Source: Ciborinia camelliae
Lineage: Eukaryota; Ascomycota; Leotiomycetes; Helotiales; Sclerotiniaceae
Assembly: GCA_025890175.1 (NCBI GenBank)
Contig: JANPYM010000005.1
Span: forward strand, 2,465,172 to 2,529,171
Direction of reading: 5' to 3'
DNA length: 64,000 bases
Part shown: in pieces, positions 46,110-58,007 of the stretch
How positions within the stretch are numbered: position 1 is the stretch's first letter
Layout: each line of letters opens with the position of its first letter
Notes under the pieces: model-generated
Database searches by the model: none
Told to the model about the DNA's origin: nothing
Seen by the model: only the letters and a program-made list of their open reading frames with translations
Translations under genes and position numbers: made by a program

Positions 46110-46500
46110 CATGCTAACTTGATTAGGGACAATGTGGATAATGCTTCAGATGACGATGTGCCTGAATATGTATTCTAAAAGGGTCCTGACTGCGGGAAAA
46201 CCACAACAGCTGGTTGTGTAGAATGGTGAAGGGGTTTTCAAGGCTTTTGTCGTTGCATGGAGTTCTCCATTGGAGTTTTATCTCGGCCGACTATCGTTTT
46301 GGGGGGAGGGAGGAGGGGAGGAGGGGTGATAGCTTAGATACTGGAGGGTTTAGATTTGGAATATTGATTCAATGCTGCCCGATCATTTATAATCTGTTCA
46401 TTATGATAGTGATGTGTGTGTGATAGGTCTTTCTATATATCTTGACATGAAGTCTTCACACTTCAAGTCATGAATATGCGTAAAAATCAGATTTCTCATC

Positions 46501-46564
46501 ATTCCAAACTCCAAGCATTCCAAACACCAAGCATTCCAAACTCCAAGCATTCCAAACTCCAAGC
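46501..46564. repeat. 16-base tandem repeat, four copies
   Basis: Four units of ATTCCAAACTCCAAGC, one with a single A change in the second copy. It lies downstream of the secreted protein gene, with no coding sense. Confidence 0.9.
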
Positions 46565-46626
46565 ATGTAATATTGTTGGGATAATCATGTGATATGGTAC
46601 AGCAAGTGCATATGGCTACTGAATAG

Positions 46627-46642
46627 CTAGCGCGTGCGCTAG
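46627..46642. repeat. short hairpin palindrome
   Basis: CTAGCGC, GT, GCGCTAG form a perfect 7-base stem. Like the hairpin at 42873 it begins and ends with CTAG in AT-rich DNA. Confidence 0.6.
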
Positions 46643-46876
46643 TTTAGAAAACAAGCCGAAATACAATACGATATTATAGTACTATTACGTCTTCACCACC
46701 CATGGTAATACCAAGAACTATCAACGACACTCATTAATAACTAGGAGCCGTTCAGTGGCAAGAGTTGTTGTTTCGGTGGAAACTATGATATGTATCGTCG
46801 AGTAGCTAGCCATGGTAACTTCTACAGTGATGAGACTCATTCTTAAAATAAAAGAGAAAGGGGGAATGGCGATGTT

Positions 46877-46948
46877 AACAAAAGTGATAACAAAAGTGAT
46901 AACAAAAGTGATAACAAAAGTGATAACAAAAGTGATAACAAAAGTGAT
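46877..46948. repeat. 12-base tandem repeat, six perfect copies
   Basis: Six identical units of AACAAAAGTGAT. The unit length is a multiple of three, so a small frame (46812-46997) translates it as repeated TKVI, but there is no other sign of a gene. Perfect copies imply recent expansion. Confidence 0.9.
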
Positions 46949-48444
46949 AACAATACCAAGCCCACTGGCACAATTTCAAAAAGAAAACCCTAAATGACCA
47001 AGAGCATAAAAACTCGGGAAATGCGGAACGCAATCCACGCTACCTGGGGAGGTTGTCGGAGAGAAACCCGCAAATTAAACAATGAGGGTAAAACAACATG
47101 GAAAAGCTTAGCTTTTATAGACCCAACTCCCGAATTTCGACTAAGAGAAAGTAGTTCTAGAACGTGAGTATGGATGGTGGTGAATGACTTCCTCCGAAAC
47201 AGCGGGTCTAATAGTGCGGACTAGCAAACCTCATCCACGTTTTCAATGTTTGACAAGCCATAAATCTTCAAAAAGGGATTGATTATTTGAATATATTTAT
47301 TATCTCCAATTGATGCAATGGTTGAAAGTACCTTGAATCCAGACTATTGAACACACTGCTCTGAAACAGAAACGGGAGATACAAAGTCTAATTCACATAC
47401 ATACATATATTTCCACCCCACTCCGCTAATGAACGAAAGAAAAAACGAGCGAAGGAACTGAGACAGGAGGCGTAGACTCCAAGCACACATGATGTCATGG
47501 CATCACGATGCAATGAATTGGAATTTTTGGAAAATCCAACAAAAGACGCCAGAAAAAGACATTTTGAATGGGGAGTTTGGAGAGTTTGAGATGGACAATA
47601 AGTAAGTTACAATCCAATCTTTCTCATCGCATAGGAAAGGAGCATAACCCAGCATAAACTAAGATATCGTGAAAAGAAAAGAAAATCCTCTCGGTGCCTC
47701 AATTTCCGCCATCAACTTTTGGACGCATAATTGCGATCACAGAATAGTGGCGATGGCAAAGAATACACTTACTTCCACATCTAACTGATGCTCGACAATG
47801 ACACTCCCAGTGGCAAACATGTTCGTTGACAAATGATAGTATCAAGAAACGGAATATCTCAAAGAAAAGCTCCAAAGAGTCTCACAGATTAACTTAATCA
47901 TTCAACCGTCCAACCATAAAAACCCCGCATTCATACCTCCAAGATCTCCTTTGATATTTTTCGAGCCATTGACTTCAACTTCAAATCTCAAATCTATCAC
48001 GGGCTTAGGCAGAAAGCACCCTTATCCTTACTCATCGTTGTCAAAACAATCGATGCAACCTAGGAATCATGGCTGGGTGTCCTCCAAGCACCAAAAGAAT
48101 TGAAATGGATATGAAAACCCCCGTATACAACAAGGCACCTAAACTTAATTTAGAAACGGGCAAAAATCTGCCATACAAAAAAATGATATCCAAGCGAAAT
48201 TTCGTTTGGTGGCTAAATCGAAAATGGATGTGTTGAACAGAATGCTGAGGCCATTTGAAGAGATTATGGGGGGGAGCAAACATAAATTCTCGATCAACCA
48301 GATTAAAGAAAGAACAATGCCAATAACGAAAATCGACAAATTCAAGGAACACTTGAGGCATCAAACGATCAATTCATTTATTAACTGCATCTCGCAGTAA
48401 GTTTAACAAAACACCTATGTATTATTCATCTCTCACTCTTCCCT

Positions 48445-49786
48445 TTAAACAAGCGACCAAACACCATCTTCGACCTTAATTTCAACTTCTCTGTTCTCGT
48501 CCAATGCTCTTCTTCCAGCCTCTAAGATAGCGGTTGTGCCTACAGTATTACCCAGAGTGGGCAATCCCCTATCGTCCAATACCTTCACAGCGGAGACACC
48601 ATCCCTATTGACCAATCTACATCCATCGACAAACTTCTCAAAACTAACATATCCATACCCTGTCTGTCCTGCAAAGTTGCCCTCCTCATCTGGTGCATAA
48701 CGCATATAGAATGGGTTATACCACATCAATTGACCAACCTTGTCATCTGCAACATCATATCCTCTCTTGGCTTGATCAATTCGAATTTCTCCTCCACTAG
48801 CCATGTAGTGAAAGTATTGATTGGAGTGGACGCCGGCCTTTTGTGGTGCAGTCCAAGATGCGGTATAAACACCTGTAGCTCTCTTGCTTGGATCATCCTT
48901 TTTAACCCAATGTACAAGCAAAGATATAGTATCCTCGGTGATTGGATCACAACCCAATCCTACTGCCGTCCCCTTACTAGCACTCGCAGAGACCTTTACT
49001 GGTAAAAATCCCTGCTGTGAAACCATTGATTCGCAAATGTCGATATGATGCGAATTCAGATAATAACTGATATCTGAATCCACGCCAGCCCATGCCTTGA
49101 ATGTCTCCAATTGTGATTTTGGTTGACTCATATAACTGTAAAAGTAATTGAAATCACCCAATCCTAAGCTTTTGTATCTGGCATCGGAGTATGCGGGGTC
49201 GAAACGTTTGTGATGTTCGATGTAGACGAAGACGCCATATTTCTTGGCAGCTTCAAGAAGTTGGAGATGTTGAGAGAGGATTTTAACAGCAGGTTTGGTT
49301 ATCAGAACGTGGATTTTACGTTCGATGGCATATAGGGCGATTGGATAATGGGTTGTGTCTGGAGTAAAGATTGTAATGGCATCACCGGGGGAAAGTGCAT
49401 CGATGGCTGTTTTGTAGGCTGAAGGATCGGTTTTGTCATTTGCTGGGAAGGAATCAAATGATGTATCGAGATTGTTGTAAACTTGGGAGATGTTCTTGTT
49501 AAGATGTTCACCTGGTGAAGTCTGTCAGTTGGTGATACATGGCAGATGGTGTACAGAATTAGATGAGGGATAAATTGGGTGACAAACGGATAGCTGGGAA
49601 TTTCCCTCCAGATGTGCCAACCATAGACAACTTGTCAACCTTTCCACGCCTTCGCAGATCAAATAATGAGAGTCCTACAACTCCAACTTTCTTGTCTGAT
49701 CCTGAAGCTCCACCTCCTACGAAACCGGTGGTATATTCACCAGTTCCCACCATTAGAACATTGAGGGGTTTCAATTCTGAAGTCAT
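48445..49786 (-). CDS. Gfo/Idh/MocA-family NAD(P)-dependent oxidoreductase (2 exons)
   Basis: Minus-strand spliced model 49786-49588 and 49511-48445 gives 421 residues. The N-terminal Rossmann motif is [15 protein letters not shown] (about 11-25), with an insertion compared with bacterial members. The family hallmarks follow: the [12 protein letters not shown] strand, VLITKPAVK in place of the usual EKP, and [11 protein letters not shown] before the C-terminal barrel-like domain with [14 protein letters not shown]. Such enzymes oxidise or reduce sugars, inositols or related polyols. The intron is 76 bases with a GTTTGT donor, and the joint restores Arg67. It is divergently transcribed from the DapA-family gene at 51587, which suggests a shared carbohydrate or sugar-acid pathway; the substrate is not known. 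Confidence 0.88.
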
Positions 49787-51586
49787 GATGATTATGTAGA
49801 AGTCTTCGTTTGTTTGAATTGAAGTTGAGAATTGAGGATAGATGAAGAGTGTGGATTTTACCCAAAATCAATTGAGATGTAAGTAGAAGGAAAGACCGCG
49901 ATAGTGGGGGATAATTTCCATTTCATAATGCAGGCGGTGGTGGTGATACAAATGATCTTGATCCTACCTTCCAAGTATTGATTTGATTTGGTCCACGGTA
50001 CAGTAAGTCAGACTTACAGTGGAAACAAATTGTTGGATCACGATTCACTGCAGGTGGTTTTGGCGGAGAATTTGAGGGGTACAGCAGAAATCGGTGTTGC
50101 TCGCTGTTTAATTATCCGGGGCTAAAAAGCGAGAAAAATTGCGGGATGAAGGGGTTGGTCCGGATATCTGGAAAGAACCATGAAATGATTACGCAGCACA
50201 TACGAGTAAGGAAGGAAAATTGATGGGTCTTAGAAACTGTTCACCCTATGGTTTTCAACATTATGTGAATTAATACTACCTAGTAGGTATTTCTTACTTT
50301 GTTATGGATGCGTTAAATACCTCGAAAACGTATAAACCCATTTTAAGTTGAACCTATTCCCACGATTTGAGGATATACTTTGGTACAAAGTAGCTTCCAA
50401 TTCCAATCTCTCTTTAGTCATATTCAGGCTGTTACCCCACAATCTTGATATCACAAGAGTACAGCATCTTGTCCTCCCAATCTCATTTGGTAATGATTTC
50501 AACGTGTCTTCTCTGATTAGACAGATTGTAGATAACCTATTTGAGCCTCAACATCTAGCCTAGACCGTATATCATCTTAAGAGATAAATCACAATTCCAC
50601 AATTCCTTTGATCATGAGACTGTTTTCCCCATTCTATACCTATAACTTTCTGCTCCCACTCCCCCGCATCCCCTCCTCCGTAGCTTGAACTAATTTCATT
50701 TTCCCAGTAATTCTAATTCTACCCCACGTCCTTGGCATCATTAGAAAGTTTATTGGTGGGAAAATAATTTCCGAAGTCAACGACATCTCAAACGACACTC
50801 CCATCACCACCGTCCATTGAATAATTTCTAAATGGCTCAGAAGTGGTGATCATGTCATATTAATGATCATTATAACATGCATAACTTTTTATAGAGTATG
50901 CTCTTGGTCATGAGATGTACTACACATTTCAGCGTCTAAAAGGCAGAGAAACAATCAACGAAAATGATATGTACAAAGATACATACATGGCAACTGAGAA
51001 GACGACGAGATGCCAATTCAAGAAGACAAGTAGGCACCTTGAAACCTGCCTAGATCTAAACATCTGATCTCTCTCCTTTCAACCCGCTTTTTCTCAAGGC
51101 TCTTGTCAGTTCCTTCTATCAATGCATGGCTTGACACGCAAATCGGAAGAAATCTTATACGGGGAAGTTGCCAAATGCCCCCACTACTCCCACATTTAGA
51201 CTATTATTCGATAGACTTACTAGGGAAACCCGGCACAATCTTCCTGTCTCAAGCTCCATTCACCTCCTAAGTTCGGCATGTTGATGGAAAACAAATCAAT
51301 CTCATTCTTAATTCCATTCACTCAGACTAGGTCACCGGTTCTCGGACAATTTTAGTACATTCTTTTTTGTTAAGTGATCAAGGGATTTATCATCAGTGCT
51401 TACAGCGAGCATATACATAAGAAACTCTTCCTAACCTTAGTCGAACCTTCCTTCTTTTTTTTATCCATACTATTTTACAGATACCCATTAGAAAATACAT
51501 TTTCTCCCTCCCACAACTAAATCTTCTTGCATTCCACACTGAGCCCCCTCAATTTCCATACATCTATACATTCAAATATCACAACC
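49787..51586. other. divergent promoter region of the dehydrogenase and aldolase pair
   Basis: 1.8 kb between two head-to-head genes, with no conserved frame. It would be the natural place for shared control, but I see no clear repeated motif. Confidence 0.6.
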
Positions 51587-52600
51587 ATGGCCGAAACCAA
51601 TGGAACAAATGGAACCAATGGAGCCAACGGTAGCAACGGCAGCAACGGTCACGTTACCCGTAGACCCCTCAAAGATGGAATCTACGCACCAACCATGACA
51701 TTCTTCGACCCAGAGACCGAAGAACTCGACATTGCCTCAATCAAGAAACATGCCGTTCGTCTCGCGGAAGCCGGTCTCGTCGGTCTAGTAACCATGGGAT
51801 CCAACGGTGAAGCTGTTCATCTTTCCCGCGCCGAAAGGCAATCCGTCACACGTTCCACTCGTGAAGCCCTTGACTCCGCCGGCTTTAACCAGGTTCCAAT
51901 TATCGTCGGAGCAACCGAAGGATCCGTTCGCGGCACCATCACCCTCATCAAGGAATCACGAGACGCAGGTGGAGAATACGTTCTTCTATTGCCTCCTTCC
52001 TATTTTCGTGGTCTGATGGATGAAGAGTCCGTGTACAATTACTTCATCCAAGTAGCCGATGAATCTCCTTTACCAGTCATCCTTTACAATTACCCAGGTG
52101 CAGTTGCCGGTATTGATATGGACTCTGATCTCATAATTCGTCTCGCAAAACATCGCAACATCATCGGTACCAAATTTACTTGTGGTAACACTGGAAAGCT
52201 CACCAGAGTTGCATTGGCCACTAATGCCAAGACCGCCTTCTCGGAAGGATCTGGTTACATGGCCTTTGGAGGCATGTGTGATTTCACCGCTCAAACCATG
52301 GTTTCTGGTGGCTCGGGTATCATTGCTGGTGGCGCAAATGTTATGCCAAAGTTGTGTGTCAAGGTTTGGGAATTGTACAGGGAGGGTAAGAAAGACGAGG
52401 CCTTTGAGTTGCAGAAGATTTTGAGTAAGGGTGATTGGGTCCTCACTAAGGCTGCCATTGCGGGTACCAAGAGTGCGATTCAGAGCTACTATGGTTATGG
52501 TGGATATCCTAGGGCACCATTGAAGAGATTAGATGATGCTAAAACGAACGCTATTAAGGATGGTATTGATGAGGCTATGAAAGTCGAATTCAGTTTATAG
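51587..52600 (+). CDS. DapA-family aldolase / lyase
   Basis: A single exon of 337 residues. ATG 51587 lies in a good fungal context (ACAACCATGG) and is preferred over upstream non-ATG codons. A low-complexity Asn-Gly-Thr/Ser N-terminus (TNGTNGTNGANGSNGSNG) precedes a TIM barrel. Key residues are present: GSNGEAVHL (about 71-79), Tyr167 in LYNYPG and the Schiff-base Lys196 in GTKFTCGN. Family members catalyse aldol cleavage or condensation with pyruvate. In fungi the closest roles are 4-hydroxy-2-oxoglutarate-type or 2-keto-3-deoxy sugar-acid aldolases rather than lysine synthesis, because fungi make lysine by the aminoadipate route. The neighbouring Gfo/Idh/MocA dehydrogenase supports a sugar-acid pathway. 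Confidence 0.9.
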   Translation: MAETNGTNGTNGANGSNGSNGHVTRRPLKDGIYAPTMTFFDPETEELDIASIKKHAVRLAEAGLVGLVTMGSNGEAVHLSRAERQSVTRSTREALDSAGFNQVPIIVGATEGSVRGTITLIKESRDAGGEYVLLLPPSYFRGLMDEESVYNYFIQVADESPLPVILYNYPGAVAGIDMDSDLIIRLAKHRNIIGTKFTCGNTGKLTRVALATNAKTAFSEGSGYMAFGGMCDFTAQTMVSGGSGIIAGGANVMPKLCVKVWELYREGKKDEAFELQKILSKGDWVLTKAAIAGTKSAIQSYYGYGGYPRAPLKRLDDAKTNAIKDGIDEAMKVEFSL

Positions 52601-55600
52601 ATGAATGTTGACGGAAGTTGTGGTCGTTGCATTTGAATAGATGAGAGTGGTGTGAGTGCATGTTTGTTGTTTGCATCCTTGGTTGAGACTTACTACTCAC
52701 CGATGCATAATGTGTATGCATAATTCATACATGGCCATCGTCTTTGGATAAGAATTCAGGAGTTTTTGATCTTCCATCCAACTGTACTTTTGTCTCCTAG
52801 TTCTCGTCTCAAATTTTCAGTCTCGTCATTATTTCTATGACATATGTCATCCGTCTGAATTCGTTGTCTCTGTTAAACATTTCATCTCATAAAACCATCC
52901 TTTTCTGTAGGAATAGCTTACTCTTCATCACATCATCACACCATCACCCCATCCCCCAACCCTTAATTCAAAAATTAATTCCTCATCCCCGGTCAACAAT
53001 TACAGTATGATCTGATCACTAATTCCATAGTACCATATCAGCTCCATGTTCCCTACTCATACATTTTCAAATTCTATCTGTCGAGTGAGCTCTTATATAG
53101 AAGCCCCATCCCTCGATCTTCCTTCAACTCCTCTCGTTCTTCATTCCGTCACTCTTGCCGCTTCCACGTGGGAAGGAAAGCTCCCCTCCACTATACTTCT
53201 TTCTTCAATTTCCCCTCTTTGAAGCCATACTCTTCGAGTTATGAACTCCAACTTCAACTCTCCATCCCCACTCATTGAAATATATCAAAGCTCTCAGTTC
53301 CGCATTGCTTTCAACCAAGCCAAACTTGATGAATAAACCAAATATATCTTGAGACGATTCATTGTAGTTGGTCCAGGTTAAGCAAACCAGAATCTAGCAG
53401 TTATTTCCAAACAAGATAGTTTTAACGGTAAATTCCAAAACTTAAATTGATACCGCAATCAGTCTTACTTCGGGTAACACGGCTATTGTGTGATCGTGTA
53501 GTATCTTGTGGATGAGATGGCGTGGAAGTTGGTATGGCTTCGATGGAGATTCGTATTCGGGGATTTGAGTTCAATTATAGTGTTAGTGATTATGTGATGA
53601 ATGTAGAGAGTTTGGGATAGATGAATATGTACATTGGATGGTGATAGTGTCGGTGGATCTGGGTGAATTCTACGATTCCTACAAGCAATCGTGCTTTCCA
53701 CATATCCTAGGTAGAGTCATACTCTTAACAGAAAATAATATTTAAATACCTATGAACTTGGAACAAGAAAGTTCTAATCGTAGCTACCGCAAGCAAAATA
53801 TGAACCAATTTTCTGACAACGAGTTTTACTTGCTAGTTGTTTTGAGAAATGGAAAATCGACAGTGAGAAGCAGTCGAGGCTTAGCTAAACCTATCAAATC
53901 CCGTATCGTTCTAGTTCGGATTAGAACCGCGATTTATTTCTGACTCTTCCAAGAGGCGAGGAGGGGGGGGGTTGCTGAAACTTCCGCACCATATTCATAT
54001 CTGATGATCCACTATACACAGCATCCGTGCTTAATGAATCCCTTTCCAGCCTTCTTTTATAGCAGAAGATTCCAACAGAATAGATGCCAATGTGGCTCAG
54101 ACTGAAAGCTCACCACGTGAAAAGTAAAAAAGCGTAAAAGCTCGAGGACTTGGGGGTTGGATTTTGTTGAGTTCAACGAGAATCCCTATAAGTAGTCTCA
54201 ACCACAAACATATATATATGTATATATATTAGGATTTTTCCCAGTGGAGCTAGGCTCCTTCAGCTTCATCGAGGTTCTGTGGGACTTCCGAGCTAACCCT
54301 TGGTCATGAATAGAGTCGGTTCCTTGGACTTTAATTGTTTACCAACCAAGATACTAGGTTTGGGTGTAAACATGATGTGCGGGATGGGCAGCATGAGATG
54401 TACAGTACCTCTTCTACTGAGAGAGGCAATTATTTGAGGAATTTCCGGGCGGGTGAGCCTTAGGAGTTATCCTTTTTTGCTTCTCCAGAATAACCAGAGG
54501 TTATTATTGTCATTAAATTCGCATGTTGTGCTTGATCATGCGAGAATTTTCTCTTATCAACGCTGGGCATCTGTTGGGACTTTTAGCCCGTCTGTACAGT
54601 GTATTGATACCTCACATATTAGATACCCATCGTTCATCTTATTCAATACCACTCGTATTCACGGCCGACTCGGATCCATGTCCCATTTAATACTCCCAAT
54701 AAAAGCTAGACTCTGCTTGTTTCTACCACGCAGTTGAAGGTGTGTTATTCATACCTCCGTACAACTTCTTTTTAAGAAGAAAGGAAGTGGACTACCTACC
54801 CACTGGAAGAAAGATTTGTCTTCGAGGTTGGGGCAGCCACATCTAGAGGAGGTATTCCGTAACTTCTGCGTATACAGTTGCGTTTGTGCCATGTTTCTAG
54901 GTTCTTGATTGGAGAAACTTTTCTCCTATATCTGATCATAATGATTTTACCGCGAGTTTGGTGTACTTTGGCGTAATGACATCATCAGCATTGAAGTCAC
55001 GTAGACAATAGGTATATAAACTCTCGGTTTCAAAATTAGGACAACCATGGAAATTAAACCAAGATGATAGATCAGTTCGCATGATCATCGAGTGAGACTC
55101 CAAGTGCCACAAGTTTATCATTTGCGACGAAATGAGGACAGTTTAATTGGCTTGGGACTAGGCAGGCAGAAGACTTTGGGTACCTTGATATTTGTGGTGA
55201 TAGGTTAACTTAGTGGTGATGGTAAAGTCTTTATTGACAACGGTTTCGACTTTTGGAAAGGTTTGGGCGATATGTGGAGAAACGATGGTAGTACTTTGCA
55301 ACAATATTTTGGGACATAATAGTTCTGAACTTCCTGAACTTCTACCCACCTTTACCCCAAAAAGCGAACTTGAGATGCTATCAACACGGTCATTCAAACT
55401 GAATAGCAATCCCCTTCCAAGTTCTTCCAACTACTTAGATCATGACTTTGAGACTTTGGGAATTCTAGGTATTGTATGCCGATTGCTTAAATTTCAGGTA
55501 GTTGTCAGCATATATAGATCTATTGCCTCAAAATATCTATGAGAGGACTTAAGAAGTCTGAGTCCAAGGAGTGTAAGTTGGAAAGCGGGAGGACTTTGGT

Positions 55601-56969
55601 GGGTGAATATGATGATTAGGTGAAGGCCATTAGGTGACTTTGATCACATGTACTTGACGGATTCACACTAACTACTGGGGTTGAGTAAACTTACTTCCGG
55701 ATTCCATACTTTACCTCTTCATCGCAAATTCAGACCCGCAATCCATCTAGATTTGAATTCAAGACCCTGATAAGGCAATGACGATGAGTCATCAATGGCT
55801 GAAGTGAAGTAAGACAGACAAGAGAATTTTGAATTCACTCTATGTTCCTTGGGTGGAGCGAAACTCTATTTCAAAAGTATGAAGTAGTAAGTACATGGAG
55901 ATTGAAGCTGGTGCCGGCGGTCATTCGAAGATTATTATTATTTCCTCAGACTTATCAACAACGAGGCGAAATAAATCAAATTCAAACTTTTGATAACCAG
56001 AGTTGCGACGACAACCCTTCATTTGATAATTCAAATGAGAGAGGCTGGCAGGACACGAGAAGCTTCTTGTGGATCACATGTCTTATCTCGATAGAATTTC
56101 GAAAAACGTTCGAAACAGACGTTTTAAAAGAGCTGGATGGCGGAGTTTAGGGGGATACATCCAGGTAGGATTGAAGTGAGCTTGCTGCCATGCTTTCCCC
56201 ACCTTTCTCGTCTCGTCCCAGTCTTGATTAGTTTAGACTGATTCATTGGATTGCAGAATAGCTTCGAGGATTGTGATCTTCTGTGACGACCTTGGTCCTT
56301 TTCCCTATCAAATGATGCTGAAGACTGTTGGTATGATTTGCAACTTACTAGGTGTAGCACACTTTTCTCTGTGGCGAAGCGATGGGGGGATAACTTGTGT
56401 TTGAGTGTGAAGAAATGGGCTGAAAAGGATACGAAGAGCCTAGATATACTAAATGGTCTTGAAATAAAATATCACTAATCGCTTGCTAGGCTGAAATCAA
56501 GTAGGGGTTGACAAGAAGGGTGAATCCGTGCTCCCAGCACTGGACGATAACCGACCAATCATAGCCCTTGTCGAATGTATGTTACATTCAATCGCCACAA
56601 CACAAGGTTTCGATGAAGGGCGGTAAAATCGGCTCTTTATAGATGTAGTATAATATATCCAATAGATTTCAAGATTGATATCGCACATCAAACTTCTCGC
56701 GCCGGCCGCCACGGTCGTGCACAATTTTGGTTTGTTTGCCCACGTAGAATTTCCCCCCTCTTTCTCCTGAATCAACCTATTTAACTTGATTGATTATACA
56801 TTATGGTTGAGTTTACAGTGTTTTAATAAGGTGCTTTAGTACTGCGCCTCCATAACTTAAAGATTTAAACTGACAGCCTCTCACTTTTCTTTCTACAACA
56901 ATAACAACCCAAATTATCTAAGGAATATAATCTTCATTTCAAATCCCCATCAAGCCAACAAGGCTCATC
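52601..56969. other. long intergenic stretch, no gene recognised
   Basis: 4.4 kb with several small open frames (for example 54453-54737 and 55213-55542 on plus) but none with a recognisable domain or a plausible splice partner. It contains a (TA)n tract near 54213-54230 and CCACGTGG near 53164. Confidence 0.5.
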
Positions 56970-58007
56970 ATGTGGGTGAAGTTCAAATCGGCGTTGAAAA
57001 AGGTGACCAGGGTTGGCAACAATGTATTCACAACTTTTGCGGCTGTCGCTACGGTTGGGAGTCAGATGAACGGAGCCTACCAGGACTATGCAAACGGGAA
57101 AGCAGTACGCAAAGACCTTCCAAAAATCACGGCACTGCTATCGTCATTGGAAAAGTTCATCGGGAATGCAGATTTTGTCAATGGTTTCAACATGTACCTT
57201 GGGGTAGCGGGAGTTGTCGCTCAATATGTGGACGTACTTCAGGGTGGAAAGGCTCTTGCCGAAGTAGGGTTACAGATAAAAGGGGAGCTCGAGGCACAGA
57301 CAGGGCTCCAGGCTCCTGAAGCTTTTGCAAAACAAGTTCGACTGTTCATTGACCAAAGGATTTCAGAAGAGTCGCAATCAGCAACCAGATCTGGAGTCAA
57401 GCACGCTTTCTTCCTATATCACCCCGATAGCGACTGGCACCCACATTTCTATGAGAGCGTCCGACGGAAAGCTTTACCAATCAATTTTCTCGGCATCTCA
57501 CAGAACTTGGACTCGATCTGCGTTTGGATGAAATTCGTGAGAGCATTGAATTCTCAGCAGGGTGGGAAAACAAGAATGAAGTTCCATCTCCTTATTCCGG
57601 CATACCGTCCCATGGTTATTACAGAGCCTTTAAAGTTTCCCGATGATGTTTTTCCCCTCGCTGTTGAGGGTTTCATGCACAACTCTATTGAGTACGTGTG
57701 GTTGAATCTCCCCGGAGAGTACCCTGACCAATTTTCCCTTTCCAACATCGGCAACATGGCGAAGCAATCTCCTGAGATATCTATGATGGTGTTCACTGCT
57801 TTGGGGTTGTCAGCTGCTGGGTATTTTGCATCACTCGCCGTTGAACCACCACTGATACCTATTGCAGCGGGGGGTCTTTTTGGAAGTTTAGGCACATTTG
57901 TTGCCGCAGCCTGTGCGGAATACCGGGCTCGTACTCCCAGAACTTTGGGAGGAGACTTTGATAGTATCGAATGTATCCACGGAATGCAGAGAATTGAGCA
58001 ACGTTGA
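56970..58007 (+). CDS. unrecognised 345-aa protein with hydrophobic glycine-rich C-terminus
   Basis: A single exon with normal codon use. The N-terminal 35 residues form a basic, amphipathic-looking helix (FKSALKKVTRVGNNVFTTFA). A helical region to about 120 follows, containing repeated LQGGKALAEVGLQIKGEL-type sequence. A middle region (140-250) contains HAFFLYHPDSDWHPHFYES and MKFHLLIPAYRP, which look globular. Residues about 270-316 hold two hydrophobic spans separated by VEPP; the second has a glycine-zipper-like pattern, GGLFGSLGTFVAA. I do not recognise the family. Fungal incompatibility and NLR-associated proteins sometimes combine a helical N-terminus with membrane-active segments, but this is analogy only. 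It stands alone in a 10 kb gene-poor stretch. Confidence 0.7.
   Translation: MWVKFKSALKKVTRVGNNVFTTFAAVATVGSQMNGAYQDYANGKAVRKDLPKITALLSSLEKFIGNADFVNGFNMYLGVAGVVAQYVDVLQGGKALAEVGLQIKGELEAQTGLQAPEAFAKQVRLFIDQRISEESQSATRSGVKHAFFLYHPDSDWHPHFYESVRRKALPINFLGISQNLDSICVWMKFVRALNSQQGGKTRMKFHLLIPAYRPMVITEPLKFPDDVFPLAVEGFMHNSIEYVWLNLPGEYPDQFSLSNIGNMAKQSPEISMMVFTALGLSAAGYFASLAVEPPLIPIAAGGLFGSLGTFVAAACAEYRARTPRTLGGDFDSIECIHGMQRIEQR

Larger units (their letters stand above)
46110..48444. other. intergenic with minisatellites, no gene recognised
   Basis: Apart from the secreted protein's possible 3' exon, the two tandem repeats and the hairpin, I found no conserved frame in this 2.3 kb. Confidence 0.55.

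Noticed and set aside
46865..46950. CRISPR-like array
   Set aside because: The repeats are directly adjacent without spacers; it is an ordinary tandem repeat in a eukaryotic genome.
46812..46997. 61-codon frame of repeated TKVI
   Set aside because: It is simply the translation of the 12-base tandem repeat; no promoter, signal or conserved sequence supports a gene.
55213..55542. 109-codon plus-strand frame
   Set aside because: No domain, poor start context and no sign of splicing.
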